NCBI RefSeq assembly: GCF_024519315.1
Contig: NZ_JANIIC010000089.1
Span: forward strand, 1-32,529
Source: Streptomyces malaysiensis subsp. samsunensis
GTDB taxonomy: Bacteria > Actinomycetota > Actinomycetes > Streptomycetales > Streptomycetaceae
DNA: 32,529 bases
Direction of reading: 5' to 3'
This document shows, piece after piece, positions 24,447 to 32,495 of this stretch. The notes beneath the pieces were generated by a model. The model was given only the letters and a program-made list of their open reading frames with translations. It was not told where the DNA came from and did no database searches. Position numbers and translations under genes: made by a program. Every line of letters begins with the position of its first letter. Positions within the stretch are counted from its first letter, which is position 1.

Positions 24447-24463
24447 CCGGGGCTCCGCCCCGG
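24447..24463. terminator. GC hairpin downstream of hydrolase gene
   Basis: CCGGGGC-TCC-GCCCCGG is a perfect 7-bp stem with a 3-nt loop, of the family found throughout streptomycete intergenic DNA. It lies 64 bp after the hydrolase stop. Confidence 0.6.
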
Positions 24464-24514
24464 ACCCTGGGTCCAGCGGCAAAGCCCCTGGCAACGGGAA
24501 GGGGGCACAGCCCC

Positions 24515-24857
24515 AGCTTCGGGACCCGAGGCACAGCACCAGCTTCGGGACCCGAGGCACAGCACCCGCTTCGGAGCCCGAGGCACAGCACCCGCCTTCG
24601 GGGCCCGGGGCGGAGCACCCGCTTCGGGCCCGGGGCGGAGCACCCGCTTCGGGCCCGGGGCGGAGCACCCGCCTTCGGGGCCCGGGGCGGAGCACCCGCC
24701 TTCGGGGCCCGGGGCGGAGCACCCGCCTTCGGGGCCCGGGGCGGAGCACCCGCCTTCGGGCCCGGGGCGGAGCACCCGCCTTCGGGGCCCGGGGCGGAGC
24801 ACCCGCCTTCGGGGCCCGGGGCGGAGCACCCGCCTTCGGGGCCCGGGGCGGAGCACC
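24515..24857. repeat. 13-copy 25-27-bp minisatellite
   Basis: Thirteen head-to-tail units end in GCACC. Units 1-3 (26 bp) are diverged (CTTCGGGACCCGAGGCACAG type). Units 4-13 are nearly identical, with core CTTCGGGGCCCGGGGCGGAG, in lengths 27, 25, 25, 27, 27, 27, 26, 27, 27 and 27 bp. A truncated unit follows at 24858. Each unit contains the near-palindrome GGGGCCCGGGG. There are no unique spacers, so it is not a CRISPR array. Confidence 0.93.
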
Positions 24858-24912
24858 CGCCTTCGGGAAGGGGCGGGGAGGGGAGCAGCCCACCGGCAGG
24901 CGTCAAGCGCGG

Positions 24913-25986
24913 TTACGGCTCCGGCGCGGACCCCAGCACCTGGCGCAGATCGTAGGAGACCGGCTCCTCCAGCTGGTCGTAGGTGCACTGCGGGGGCTCC
25001 CGGTCCGGCCGCCAGCGGCGGAAGCGGGCGGTGTGCCGGAAGCGGCCGCTCTGCATATGGTCGTAGGCCACCTCGCACACCCGCTCGGGGCGCAGCGGCA
25101 CCCACGACAGGTCCTTGACCCCGGTCCAGCGGCTGGGCGCGCCCGGCATCCGGCCCCGGGCATGGGCCTCCTCGCGCGCCCAGTCGGCCCAGGGGTGGCC
25201 TTCGACGGTCTCCATGCGCAGCGGTTCCAGCTCGGCCATCAGCTCCTGGCGGCGGCGCGCGGAGAAGGCCGCGCTGACGCCCACGTGCTGGAGGCGGCCG
25301 GTGGCGTCGTACAGGCCCAGCAGCAGGGAGCCGATGCCCTGGCCGGATTTGTGGACGCGGTAGCCGGCCACCACACAGTCGGCGGTGCGCTCGTGCTTGA
25401 CCTTGACCATCACGCGCTCTCCGGGGAGGTAGCGGAGGTCGGGGCTCTTGGCCACGACGCCGTCGAGCCCCGCCCCCTCGTACTGCTCGAACCACTGCCG
25501 GGCCACGTCGAGCTCGTCGGTGCAGGGGGCGAGGTGCACCGGGTCCGCGGCGCCGCGCAGCGCCTCGGTGAGCGCCTCGCGGCGCTCGCTGAGCGGGGTG
25601 GCCATCAGCGAGGCGTCGCCGAGGGCGAGGATGTCGAAGGCCACGAAGGCGGCCGGGGTGGTCTTCGCCAGCAGCCGCACCCGGGAGTCGGCGGGGTGGA
25701 TCCGCTCCAGGAGGGCGTCGAAGTCCAGCCGCCCGCCGCGCACGATGACGATCTCGCCGTCCAGGACGCAGCGCGGCGGGAGGTTGGCGAGCAGCGCCTC
25801 CGCCAGTTCGGGGAAGTAGCGGGTGAGCGGCTTGGTGGTACGGCTGCTGATCTCGATCTCGTCCGCGTCCCGGAAGACGATGGCCCGGAAGCCGTCCCAT
25901 TTGCCCTCGTAGACCATTCCGGGCGGGATCGTGGCCACGGCCTTGGCCAGCATCGGCTGGACGGGAGGCATCACCGGAAGGTCCAT
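24913..25986 (-). CDS. ligC: ATP-dependent DNA ligase, LigC type
   Basis: A 357-residue ligase. Motif I EGKWDGFR holds the adenylated Lys (K29), motif III is VLDGEIVI, motif IV is GLDGVVAKS, motif V is VMVKVKH, and an OB-fold C-terminus follows. It joins DNA nicks using ATP and is the type found beside a primase-polymerase in mycobacteria (LigC with Prim-PolC), linked to excision repair or end joining. The primase-polymerase here is divergent, 78 bp away. No Ku gene is in the window. The ATG at 25986 lacks a strong ribosome binding site, and translation might be leaderless. The terminal codons end 55 bp after the minisatellite. Confidence 0.9.
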   Translation of the reverse strand: MDLPVMPPVQPMLAKAVATIPPGMVYEGKWDGFRAIVFRDADEIEISSRTTKPLTRYFPELAEALLANLPPRCVLDGEIVIVRGGRLDFDALLERIHPADSRVRLLAKTTPAAFVAFDILALGDASLMATPLSERREALTEALRGAADPVHLAPCTDELDVARQWFEQYEGAGLDGVVAKSPDLRYLPGERVMVKVKHERTADCVVAGYRVHKSGQGIGSLLLGLYDATGRLQHVGVSAAFSARRRQELMAELEPLRMETVEGHPWADWAREEAHARGRMPGAPSRWTGVKDLSWVPLRPERVCEVAYDHMQSGRFRHTARFRRWRPDREPPQCTYDQLEEPVSYDLRQVLGSAPEP

Positions 25987-26052
25987 GGTGTCCGATTGTG
26001 CGCCTGTGGCGGGCCGGGCGCCCGCCGGGAGGCGGCCTCGGGCGGGCGGGCC

Positions 26053-26058
26053 TAGCGT
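26053..26058 (+). promoter_or_regulatory. Candidate -10 box of a leaderless promoter
   Basis: TAGCGT lies 6 nt before the ATG at 26065 and no ribosome binding site is visible. This is the spacing expected when transcription starts at the start codon. Confidence 0.4.
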
Positions 26059-26064
26059 GTCGGT

Positions 26065-27069
26065 ATGGGAGAGTCGGTGGAGCTGACGGTCGGCGGTCGC
26101 GTGGTGCGGGTGACCAGCCCCGGGAAGGTGTACTTCCCGGAGCGCGGGTTCACCAAGCTGGATCTCGCCCGCTACTACCTGGCGGTCGGCGAGGGCGCGC
26201 TGCGGGCGCTGCGGGACCGGCCGACGACGCTGGAGCGCTATCCGGACGGGGTCGAGGGGGAGTCGTTCTTCCAGAAGCGGGCCCCGAAGAACCTCCCGGA
26301 GTGGATTCCGACCGGCCGTATCTCCTTCCCCAGCGGGCGGCACGCGGACGAGATCTGCCCGACCGAACCGGCGGCCGTGGTGTGGGCGGCCAATCTGGGC
26401 AGCCTGACCTTCCATCCGTGGCCGGTGCGGCGCGGGGACACCGAACACCCCGACGAGCTGCGGATCGACCTCGACCCGCAGCCGGGCACCGACTACGGCG
26501 ACGCGGTCCGGGCCGCGGGAGAGCTGCGCGAGGTGCTGGACGGGCTGGGGCTGCGGGGGTGGCCCAAGACCTCGGGCGGCCGGGGGCTGCACGTCTTCGT
26601 CCCGATCGTGCCGGAGTGGACCTTCACCCAGGTGCGGCGGTCCGCGATCGCGATCGCGCGGGAGCTGGAGCGGCGGGCTCCGGAGCGGGTGACCACCAAG
26701 TGGTGGAAGGAGGAGCGCGGCCAGAAGATCTTCGTGGACTACAACCAGACCGCCCGGGACCGCACCATCGCCAGCGCCTACTCGGTGCGCCCACGCCCCC
26801 ATGCCCCGGTCTCCGCGCCGCTGCGCTGGGATGAGGTTCCCGACGCCCGGCCGCGCGATTTCGACCTGGCCACCATGCCGGTGCGCTACCGCGAACTGGG
26901 CGATGTGCACGCGGACATGGACGAGCACGCCTTCCGCCTGGACGCCGCGCTGGAGCTGGCCGCGCGGGACGAGCGGGAGCACGGCCTGGGCGACCTCCCG
27001 TATCCGCCGGAGCATCCGAAGATGAAGGGCGAGCCGAAGCGGGTGCAGCCCAGCCGGGCCAAGAAGTGA
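26065..27069 (+). CDS. Archaeo-eukaryotic-type primase-polymerase (LigD PolDom-like, Prim-PolC type)
   Basis: The 334-residue product is a stand-alone polymerase domain like that of LigD. Metal ligands are D135 and D137 (RIDLDPQPG) and D225 (IFVDYNQ). FHPW (116-119) and SGGRGLHVF (170-178) are the conserved sugar- and nucleotide-contact motifs. It would add ribo- or deoxynucleotides to short gaps before sealing by the ligase encoded divergently. The C-terminus is basic (KRVQPSRAKK). The start is the ATG at 26065, apparently leaderless. Confidence 0.92.
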   Translation: MGESVELTVGGRVVRVTSPGKVYFPERGFTKLDLARYYLAVGEGALRALRDRPTTLERYPDGVEGESFFQKRAPKNLPEWIPTGRISFPSGRHADEICPTEPAAVVWAANLGSLTFHPWPVRRGDTEHPDELRIDLDPQPGTDYGDAVRAAGELREVLDGLGLRGWPKTSGGRGLHVFVPIVPEWTFTQVRRSAIAIARELERRAPERVTTKWWKEERGQKIFVDYNQTARDRTIASAYSVRPRPHAPVSAPLRWDEVPDARPRDFDLATMPVRYRELGDVHADMDEHAFRLDAALELAARDEREHGLGDLPYPPEHPKMKGEPKRVQPSRAKK

Positions 27070-27091
27070 TGGCCGGATCCTCGGCGGCTGC

Positions 27092-27097
27092 GAGAAT
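27092..27097 (+). promoter_or_regulatory. Candidate -10 box of a leaderless promoter
   Basis: GAGAAT with a TGC just before it lies 6 nt upstream of the regulator ATG at 27104, the same spacing as at 26053. No ribosome binding site is present. Confidence 0.4.
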
Positions 27098-27103
27098 CGC
27101 GCC

Positions 27104-28099
27104 ATGTCCGTCTTCACTCACCCCGGCCGCCATCGGGTGGCGGTGCTGGTGCGCCACGGGCTGCTGCCGTTCGAGCTGGGCATCGCGCACCGGCTGTTCG
27201 GCCGGGCCGTATCGGCCGCGGGCGAACCGCTGTACGAGGTGGTGACCTGCGCACTCGTCGCCGGTGAGGTGCGCACCGACTCCGATGTCACGCTGAACGT
27301 CACCCAGGGACCGGAGGCGCTGGCCGAGGCCGACACCGTGCTCGTCCCGGCCGCCAACGAACCGGACGAGCCACAGACCGATGGCCGTCTGGGCACCGCG
27401 CTCACCGGCGCCTTCGCCCGGATCCGCCCCGACGCCCGGATCGCCTCGATCTGCACGGGGGCGTTCGTCCTGGCGGCCGCGGGGCTGCTCGACGGCCGCC
27501 GGGCCACGACCCACTGGCAGGCGGCCGACCGGTTCCGGGAGCTGTTCCCGGCCGTCGCACTCGACCCGGACGTGCTCTACGCGGACGAGGGCGAGGTGCT
27601 GACCTCGGCCGGGGACGCCGCCGGTATCGATCTGATCCTGCATATGATCCGGCGCGACCACGGCGCGGCGGTGGCGGGCGAGGTGGCCCGCGGCTCGGTG
27701 GTGGCCCCGCATCGCGAGGGCGGCCAGGCGCAGTTCATCCGGCGGCCGGTGCCGGAGCGGCGCGGCGGCTCCACCGGTGCGGCCCGCGCCTGGGCGCTGA
27801 CCCGGCTCGACCGTCCGCTGACCCTGCGGGAGCTGGCCGAGCGGGAGTCGATGAGCGTACGGACCTTCTCCCGGCGGTTCCGGGACGAGGTGGGGATGAC
27901 CCCGGTGCGGTGGCTGACCCAGCGGCGCCTGGAGCGGGCCCGGCAGTTGCTGGAGGAGACCGATCTGCCGGTGGACCGGATCGCGGCGGACGCGGGCTTC
28001 GGCACCGCGGCCTCGCTGCGGCAGCATCTGCACACCGCCCTCGGGGTGTCGCCGAGCGCCTACCGCTCCACGTTCCGGGGCGGCGCAACCCGCCCCTGA
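27104..28099 (+). CDS. GlxA-family transcriptional regulator (DJ-1/PfpI plus AraC HTH)
   Basis: A 331-residue regulator. Residues about 10-190 form a DJ-1/PfpI-like domain (VAVLVRHGLLPFELGIAHRLFG, then ASICTGAFVLAAAGLLDGRRATTHW, each quoted in part). The Cys in the nucleophile-elbow position SICTGAF is kept, but a sensory rather than catalytic role is usual. Residues about 225-325 carry two AraC helix-turn-helices (LRELAERESMSVRTFSRRFRDEVG, VDRIAADAGFGTAASLRQHLHTALG, quoted in part). The effector is unknown. It runs 34 bp behind the polymerase gene but has its own leaderless-type promoter. Confidence 0.9.
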   Translation: MSVFTHPGRHRVAVLVRHGLLPFELGIAHRLFGRAVSAAGEPLYEVVTCALVAGEVRTDSDVTLNVTQGPEALAEADTVLVPAANEPDEPQTDGRLGTALTGAFARIRPDARIASICTGAFVLAAAGLLDGRRATTHWQAADRFRELFPAVALDPDVLYADEGEVLTSAGDAAGIDLILHMIRRDHGAAVAGEVARGSVVAPHREGGQAQFIRRPVPERRGGSTGAARAWALTRLDRPLTLRELAERESMSVRTFSRRFRDEVGMTPVRWLTQRRLERARQLLEETDLPVDRIAADAGFGTAASLRQHLHTALGVSPSAYRSTFRGGATRP

Positions 28100-28113
28100 G
28101 GGGTGTCCGGTGG

Positions 28114-28130
28114 CAGGGGCTCGGCCCCTG
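28114..28130. terminator. GC hairpin 1 between convergent genes
   Basis: CAGGGGC-TCG-GCCCCTG is a perfect 7-bp stem with a 3-nt loop, 15 bp after the GlxA stop. A smaller stem CCCC-TGA-GGGG (28093-28103) spans the stop codon itself. Confidence 0.6.
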
Positions 28131-28153
28131 GGTCCTGGGGTCCGGGGTCGGTG

Positions 28154-28170
28154 GCGCCCCGAAGGGGCGC
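28154..28170. terminator. GC hairpin 2 between convergent genes
   Basis: GCGCCCC-GAA-GGGGCGC is a perfect 7-bp stem with a GNRA-like short loop. The downstream CGATATGCGGCTCCGCCGCG belongs to a dispersed streptomycete repeat; its 16-bp core at 28179-28194 recurs inverted at 11481-11496. Confidence 0.65.
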
Positions 28171-28264
28171 GGGGCCGTGTCGATATGCGGCTCCGCCGCG
28201 TGGGACCAGCCACGACGCGGCCGCGGATGAACGACCGCACCTTGCGCCACTCCCCGCGGAGCGC

Positions 28265-29390
28265 CTAGTGGCGGGCCGTGAACTGGCCGGTGCCGAAGGT
28301 GTGGAACCAGGTCTGGATCCGATGCTCGTTGTGGGTGGTGGCGAGCGAGAGGAGCAGCAGCAGCCGGGCCTTCTGCGGGGTCAGGTCCTGGGCGCCGATG
28401 ACACCGCGGACATGGGGGTCGTAGACCGCGCCGGAGCCGGTGCGGGAGGCGGAGACCATGACCACCCCGTTCTTGACGGCGTCGTCCCGGGCCTCGGTCA
28501 TGGCCGGGGAGAGACCGCCCGCCCCGGTGCCCGCCGTGACGATCCCGGCCGCCCCCGCGTCGGCGAACGCCTTGATGGCCTGGGGTCCGGCGCCCTGGTA
28601 GCTACAGGCGATGTCGACCTTCGGCAGCGCCCGCCGACCCATCCGGTCGAGGTCGAACGGGGTCTTCCAGGCGGGTTTGCCGCACCGCTCGACCCGGGCG
28701 GGCGCGCGGTCGACGCGGATGTGGTTCTGGTCGATCACCCCGAGCTCCCCGCTGCTGCCGCTGGTGAACGCGTTCAGCCGCAGGGTGTCGGACTTGCGCA
28801 CCTCGCGGGCGGCGTGGATCTGGTCGCCCACGCATCACCACGGTGCCGAAGCAGGTGGTCCGGCCGCTGGCGGCGAGGTGGATCGCGTTGTAGAGGTTGG
28901 CCGGGGCGTCGGAGCCGATCACCGTCCAGGGCCGCATGGAACCGGTGAGCACCACGGGCTTGTCGCTGCGGACGGTCAGGTCCAGCCAGTACGCGAACTC
29001 CTCCATGGTGTCGGTACCGGTGGTGACCACGACCCCGTCGTTGAACTTCAGGGCGTGGTCGACGGCGGCGGTGAGCCGGCGGTACTCGGGGATCGTGTAG
29101 TCGTTGGAGTCCTTGTTGCCGAACTGCTGGGTGGTCACGTCCGCGATCCGGTTCACCTCGGGCCTGAGGTCGCCCACCAGCCGGGACACCGGGAGCTTCC
29201 CCGCCTGGTAGTCGTCGAAGGACACCTTGGTCCTGCTGACGCCCGCGATGGTGCCCCCGGTGCCGATGACGGCGACCTTGGGGGTGGGCCTGGGATGGGG
29301 CTCCGCGGCGCCTGCGAGGGATGCCGTGGCCCCCAGAGCGACGGCCACCAGAGTGATCAATACGCCGGAGCGGCGGGCGAGCTGAGCCAT
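28265..29390 (-). pseudogene. Secreted type II L-asparaginase, broken by a single frameshift
   Basis: A signal peptide (basic start, hydrophobic 10-26, cleavage near AGAAEP) precedes a type II asparaginase. IGTGGTIAG holds T47 and TTGTDTMEE holds T126 and D127. After residue 186 (GTVVM) the frame changes, and the rest (GDQIHAAREVRKSDTLRLNAF onward, quoted in part) continues in another frame to 28265. Removing one base at about 28832 would give VMVGDQIHAAREV and a normal 374-residue enzyme. The catalytic Lys (in VRKSDT) lies after the break, so the truncated product should be inactive. A sequencing error is the main alternative to a real mutation. It lies 43 bp downstream of the phosphatase gene on the same strand. 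Confidence 0.85.
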
Positions 29391-29433
29391 GGGGACGTCG
29401 TCTCATCCGTGAAGTGACGCGGTCGGCCCTTCC

Positions 29434-31542
29434 TCAGCCTTCCTCCACCGTAACCACGGACTTCTCCGGCAGGCGAGGGCGGCGCAGCCGGGCCAGCAGC
29501 AGGGCCACATCGTCGTCGGGCGCCCCGTGCAGCGCGGCCAGCACCTGGTCGCAGATCCGCTCCAGCGGTCCCTGGTGGCGGCGCAGCAGCTGGACCAGGG
29601 TGTGCAGTCCCACGTCCAGGGACTGATGGCGCTTCTCCACCAGGCCGTCGGTGAACAGGGCCAGCAGCGCCCCCTCGGCCAGTTCCCGCTCCACCGAGGC
29701 GAAGGGGACGCCGCCGACGCCCAGCGGCGCGCCGGTGGGGATGTCGATGAGTTCGGCCTCGCCACCGGGCTGCACCAGCACCGGCGGCAGATGGCCGGCG
29801 GTGGACATCTCGCACCGCCCGGTGCGTGGATCGCACACCGCGTACAGACAGGTGGCGATGGACTCCCCCAGGCTGGGCGTGATCTCGTCCAGATGGCACA
29901 GCACCTTGGCCGGGGGCAGGTCGAGCCGGGAGAAGGCCCGGGTGGCGGTGCGCAGCTGGCCCATGATCGCCGCGGCGTGGATGCCCTTGCCCATCACATC
30001 GCCGACCACGAGACCGACCTTGCCGTCCGGGAGGGGCAGCACATCGAACCAGTCGCCGCCCGCGGCGCTGACCGCGGGCAGATAGCGAGAGGCGATCTCC
30101 AGACCGTCCAGATCGCGCGGCTGCTGGGAGAGCAGGCTGCGCTGGAGGGTGAGCGCGGCGTCGCGTTCACGGGCGTAGAGCCGGGCGTTGTCGATGCACA
30201 GGGCGGCGCGGATGGCCAGTTCGCAGGCGAGGGTGAGGTCCTCCTCGTCGAACGGCTTGGGGTTGATGGTGCGGTGCAGGCTGAGGGTGCCGAGCACACT
30301 GCCGCGGGCGATCAGCGGGGCGGCGATGTAGGAGTGCACTCCCTCGCGCTTCAGCACCCCGGCGGCGTCGTCGTCCCGGGCTATCCGCCGTATGTCCTGT
30401 TCGGTCACGTGCGGCACCAGGATCGGCCGGGCCTCGCGGACGCACTGGGTGATCAGCCGGGTGGGGTCGTAGCGGGCGATCTCGCCGACCGGGTCGGCCG
30501 CGTGGACGGCGTCGGTGGGGTAGCCGGCGGCGACGGCGAGCGCCCGGAAGCGGGCCGAGCCGTCGGTCCACACCCGGGGGGTGGCCTCGCGGTGCACCAC
30601 GGAGTCCAGGACGTCGACGGCCGCGAGGTCGGCGAGCCGGGGCACGGTCACATCGGCGAGTTCCTGGGCGGTCTGCCGCAGATCCAGCGTGGTGCCGACG
30701 CGGACGCTCGCGTCGGCGATCACGGCCAGCCGCTCGCGCGCCTCGGCGATCTCGCTGGTCTCACGGTGGCGGCGGGAGACGTCCATGATGGAGACGGCGA
30801 TGCCCAGGATCCGGCCGCTGGGGTCCTCCAGCCGGTAGTACGACTCCGACCAGGCGTGGTCATGGTCGGGGTCGGCGGGGGTCCGGCCGACGCTCTGCTG
30901 GTCAAGCAGCGGCTCACCGGACTCCAGCACATGCCGCATCGCGCCCTCGATGGCCCGCACATCCAGCCCCGGCAGCACCTCCCCGACACGGTGGCCGCGC
31001 ACCTGGGGCTCGGTGATGGAGTTCATCTGCTGTAGGGCCGGGTTGGCGCGCAGCCAGCGGAGTTCGGTGTCGAACACCGCGAGCCCCACGGGCGACTGTT
31101 TGATCAGGAAGCCGGATACCGCCAGATCGGTCTCCAGCCGCCGTACGGTTCCCTCGTCGGCGGCCAGACCGAGGGCGTAGACCGCGCCGTGGGCATCGCG
31201 CAGGCCCATGGTGCGGAACTCCACCCTCAGGGTGGAGCCGTCCGGGCGGCGGACCGGGAAGATACCGGCCCAGGTGTCGCCCGCCCGTACGCGTGCGAAG
31301 AGCTCCACGGCCGCCCGCCGGTCCCGCGGATGGACCAGCAGCTTGTCCGCACGGCAGCCCAGCGCCTCTGCCGCCCGGTAACCGAACAGCTGTTCGGCCT
31401 CCGGGCTCCACAGGGCGATCCGTCCTTCGACATCCAGCGCGATGGCAGCGACCCGCAACAGGTCGAGCACCCCTCCCGGGGCGATCGCCATGCTGCTGAT
31501 GCCTGCCTCGTCCTCCTGGTCCACACGGTCATGCGTCGTCAT
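29434..31542 (-). CDS. PAS-PAS-GAF-SpoIIE (PP2C-type) serine phosphatase
   Basis: The 702-residue signalling protein contains PAS 1 (about 25-135), PAS 2 (about 145-260), GAF (about 275-455) and a PP2C_SIG/SpoIIE phosphatase domain (about 475-695). GGDWFD (D497, D500) and GDVMGKG (D515) are the expected metal-binding motifs, and LFTDGLVE and DDDVALLLAR are also kept. No transmembrane segment is seen. Such proteins typically dephosphorylate anti-anti-sigma factors and so release stress sigma factors. No partner switch genes adjoin it. It lies 98 bp downstream of the caspase gene on the same strand. The ATG has GAGGTG upstream. Confidence 0.92.
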   Translation of the reverse strand: MTTHDRVDQEDEAGISSMAIAPGGVLDLLRVAAIALDVEGRIALWSPEAEQLFGYRAAEALGCRADKLLVHPRDRRAAVELFARVRAGDTWAGIFPVRRPDGSTLRVEFRTMGLRDAHGAVYALGLAADEGTVRRLETDLAVSGFLIKQSPVGLAVFDTELRWLRANPALQQMNSITEPQVRGHRVGEVLPGLDVRAIEGAMRHVLESGEPLLDQQSVGRTPADPDHDHAWSESYYRLEDPSGRILGIAVSIMDVSRRHRETSEIAEARERLAVIADASVRVGTTLDLRQTAQELADVTVPRLADLAAVDVLDSVVHREATPRVWTDGSARFRALAVAAGYPTDAVHAADPVGEIARYDPTRLITQCVREARPILVPHVTEQDIRRIARDDDAAGVLKREGVHSYIAAPLIARGSVLGTLSLHRTINPKPFDEEDLTLACELAIRAALCIDNARLYARERDAALTLQRSLLSQQPRDLDGLEIASRYLPAVSAAGGDWFDVLPLPDGKVGLVVGDVMGKGIHAAAIMGQLRTATRAFSRLDLPPAKVLCHLDEITPSLGESIATCLYAVCDPRTGRCEMSTAGHLPPVLVQPGGEAELIDIPTGAPLGVGGVPFASVERELAEGALLALFTDGLVEKRHQSLDVGLHTLVQLLRRHQGPLERICDQVLAALHGAPDDDVALLLARLRRPRLPEKSVVTVEEG

Positions 31543-31640
31543 ACCGGCACCTCACCGGCTCGCCATGCCCTCCTACTTTCATACCTCGCCGAACGGGCCA
31601 TCGCACACGGATATGACACGGGCACGGTTCGAATCCCGGT

Positions 31641-32495
31641 TCAGATGGTGAAGGGCCGCTGCCGGGCGAAGGCTGAGTTCGGCCCACCCGTCTGGAAGAG
31701 GTGGGGCGTCTGGTCGGGCGGCATCCGCTTGACGATCTCCCGGTGCAGTCCGCGGTAGCTGCCCGGGAAGGCGCCACCCCGCCAGACCTCCAGCAAAGTG
31801 GCGGTGAACAGGCCGTTCACGATTCCGTCGGAGGAGGTCTGGTTGTCCTGGCAGCCGGAGATCCGGAGCACGCTGGCGTCGATCCTGGCGAGGTCCTTGG
31901 CGGTGCGGGTGTTCTGGATCCGGTCGTAGGCGTCGCGGTCGCGCCGGTAGACGGCGGACTGCACCGACTGGGGCATGGCCCTGATCTTCCGGCCGACCTC
32001 CGCGGGGTCGGCGGTGCTGAAGCGCCGGTCGAGCTCCTCGGGGCTGAGCATCTCGGGCAGCCGCCGGGCCACGGTGCCGCTGTGGCAGCTGTCGGAGAGC
32101 ATCCAGATCCGGACCCCCTTGGCGAACTTCCCGAACAGCTCGAAGAGCTCGTCGTCGACCAGCTGCCGGTCATGGAGGACCCAGGTCTCGTCGAGGCGGT
32201 CGCCGGTCTCGTCGTGGTTGAGGTCGGGCACCTGACCGCCGTGGCCCGAGTAGGTGAGGAAGAGGATGTCCCCCTCGGCCAGCCGCCCGGCCGCGGCCTC
32301 CAGGGTGGCGGTGACCGTCTCCGCGGTGGCGGCCGGGCTCAGCAGCGGATCGGTCACATCGAACCCCGCCGCGTCGGCGAGCCGGGCCATGTCCACGGCG
32401 TCCTGTTCGCAGGCGCCCAGCTCACCGCTCCAGCCGTCGTACGCGGCGGGGTCGACCTGATTGAGTCCGATATGGACGGAGAGGCCGATTGGCAT
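31641..32495 (-). CDS. Caspase-family (orthocaspase/peptidase C14) protease
   Basis: The 284-residue protein is essentially only the caspase p20-like domain. The catalytic His is H85 (TYSGHGGQ) and the Cys is C137 (LSDSCHSGT). The N-terminus GLSVHIGLNQVDPAAY matches the first strand of metacaspase-like folds. D135 next to the Cys suggests a preference for basic P1 residues, as in metacaspases. No death, STAND, WD40 or transmembrane domain is attached, unlike many defence-related caspases. The ATG has AGGAG 5 nt upstream. The gene lies upstream of the SpoIIE phosphatase on the same strand, and the promoter is near or beyond the right edge. Confidence 0.9.
   Translation of the reverse strand: MPIGLSVHIGLNQVDPAAYDGWSGELGACEQDAVDMARLADAAGFDVTDPLLSPAATAETVTATLEAAAGRLAEGDILFLTYSGHGGQVPDLNHDETGDRLDETWVLHDRQLVDDELFELFGKFAKGVRIWMLSDSCHSGTVARRLPEMLSPEELDRRFSTADPAEVGRKIRAMPQSVQSAVYRRDRDAYDRIQNTRTAKDLARIDASVLRISGCQDNQTSSDGIVNGLFTATLLEVWRGGAFPGSYRGLHREIVKRMPPDQTPHLFQTGGPNSAFARQRPFTI

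Larger units (their letters stand above)
24384..24912. other. Gene-free repeat-dominated interval
   Basis: This 529-bp stretch has no credible gene. It starts with a GGGGCTCCGCCCC-type hairpin repeat, carries the 13-copy array, and ends with GGGAAGGGGCGGGGAGGGG-like sequence, the mirror of its left flank. All six frames are largely open here because the repeat unit is mostly a multiple of three and lacks stop codons. Confidence 0.8.

Noticed and set aside
24515..24857. CRISPR array
   Set aside because: Units are directly tandem with no unique spacers, and no cas genes are present.
22895..25900. Very long minus-strand open frame (about 1,000 codons) through the repeat array
   Set aside because: It is antisense to the sigma factor and hydrolase genes and overlaps the ligase gene in another frame; the repeat lacks stop codons in all frames.
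31626..31639. GGTTCGAATCCCGG, resembling a tRNA T-arm
   Set aside because: The flanking stem does not pair over 5 bp, and no acceptor, anticodon or D-arm is found on either strand; no integrase is nearby to make it an attachment site.
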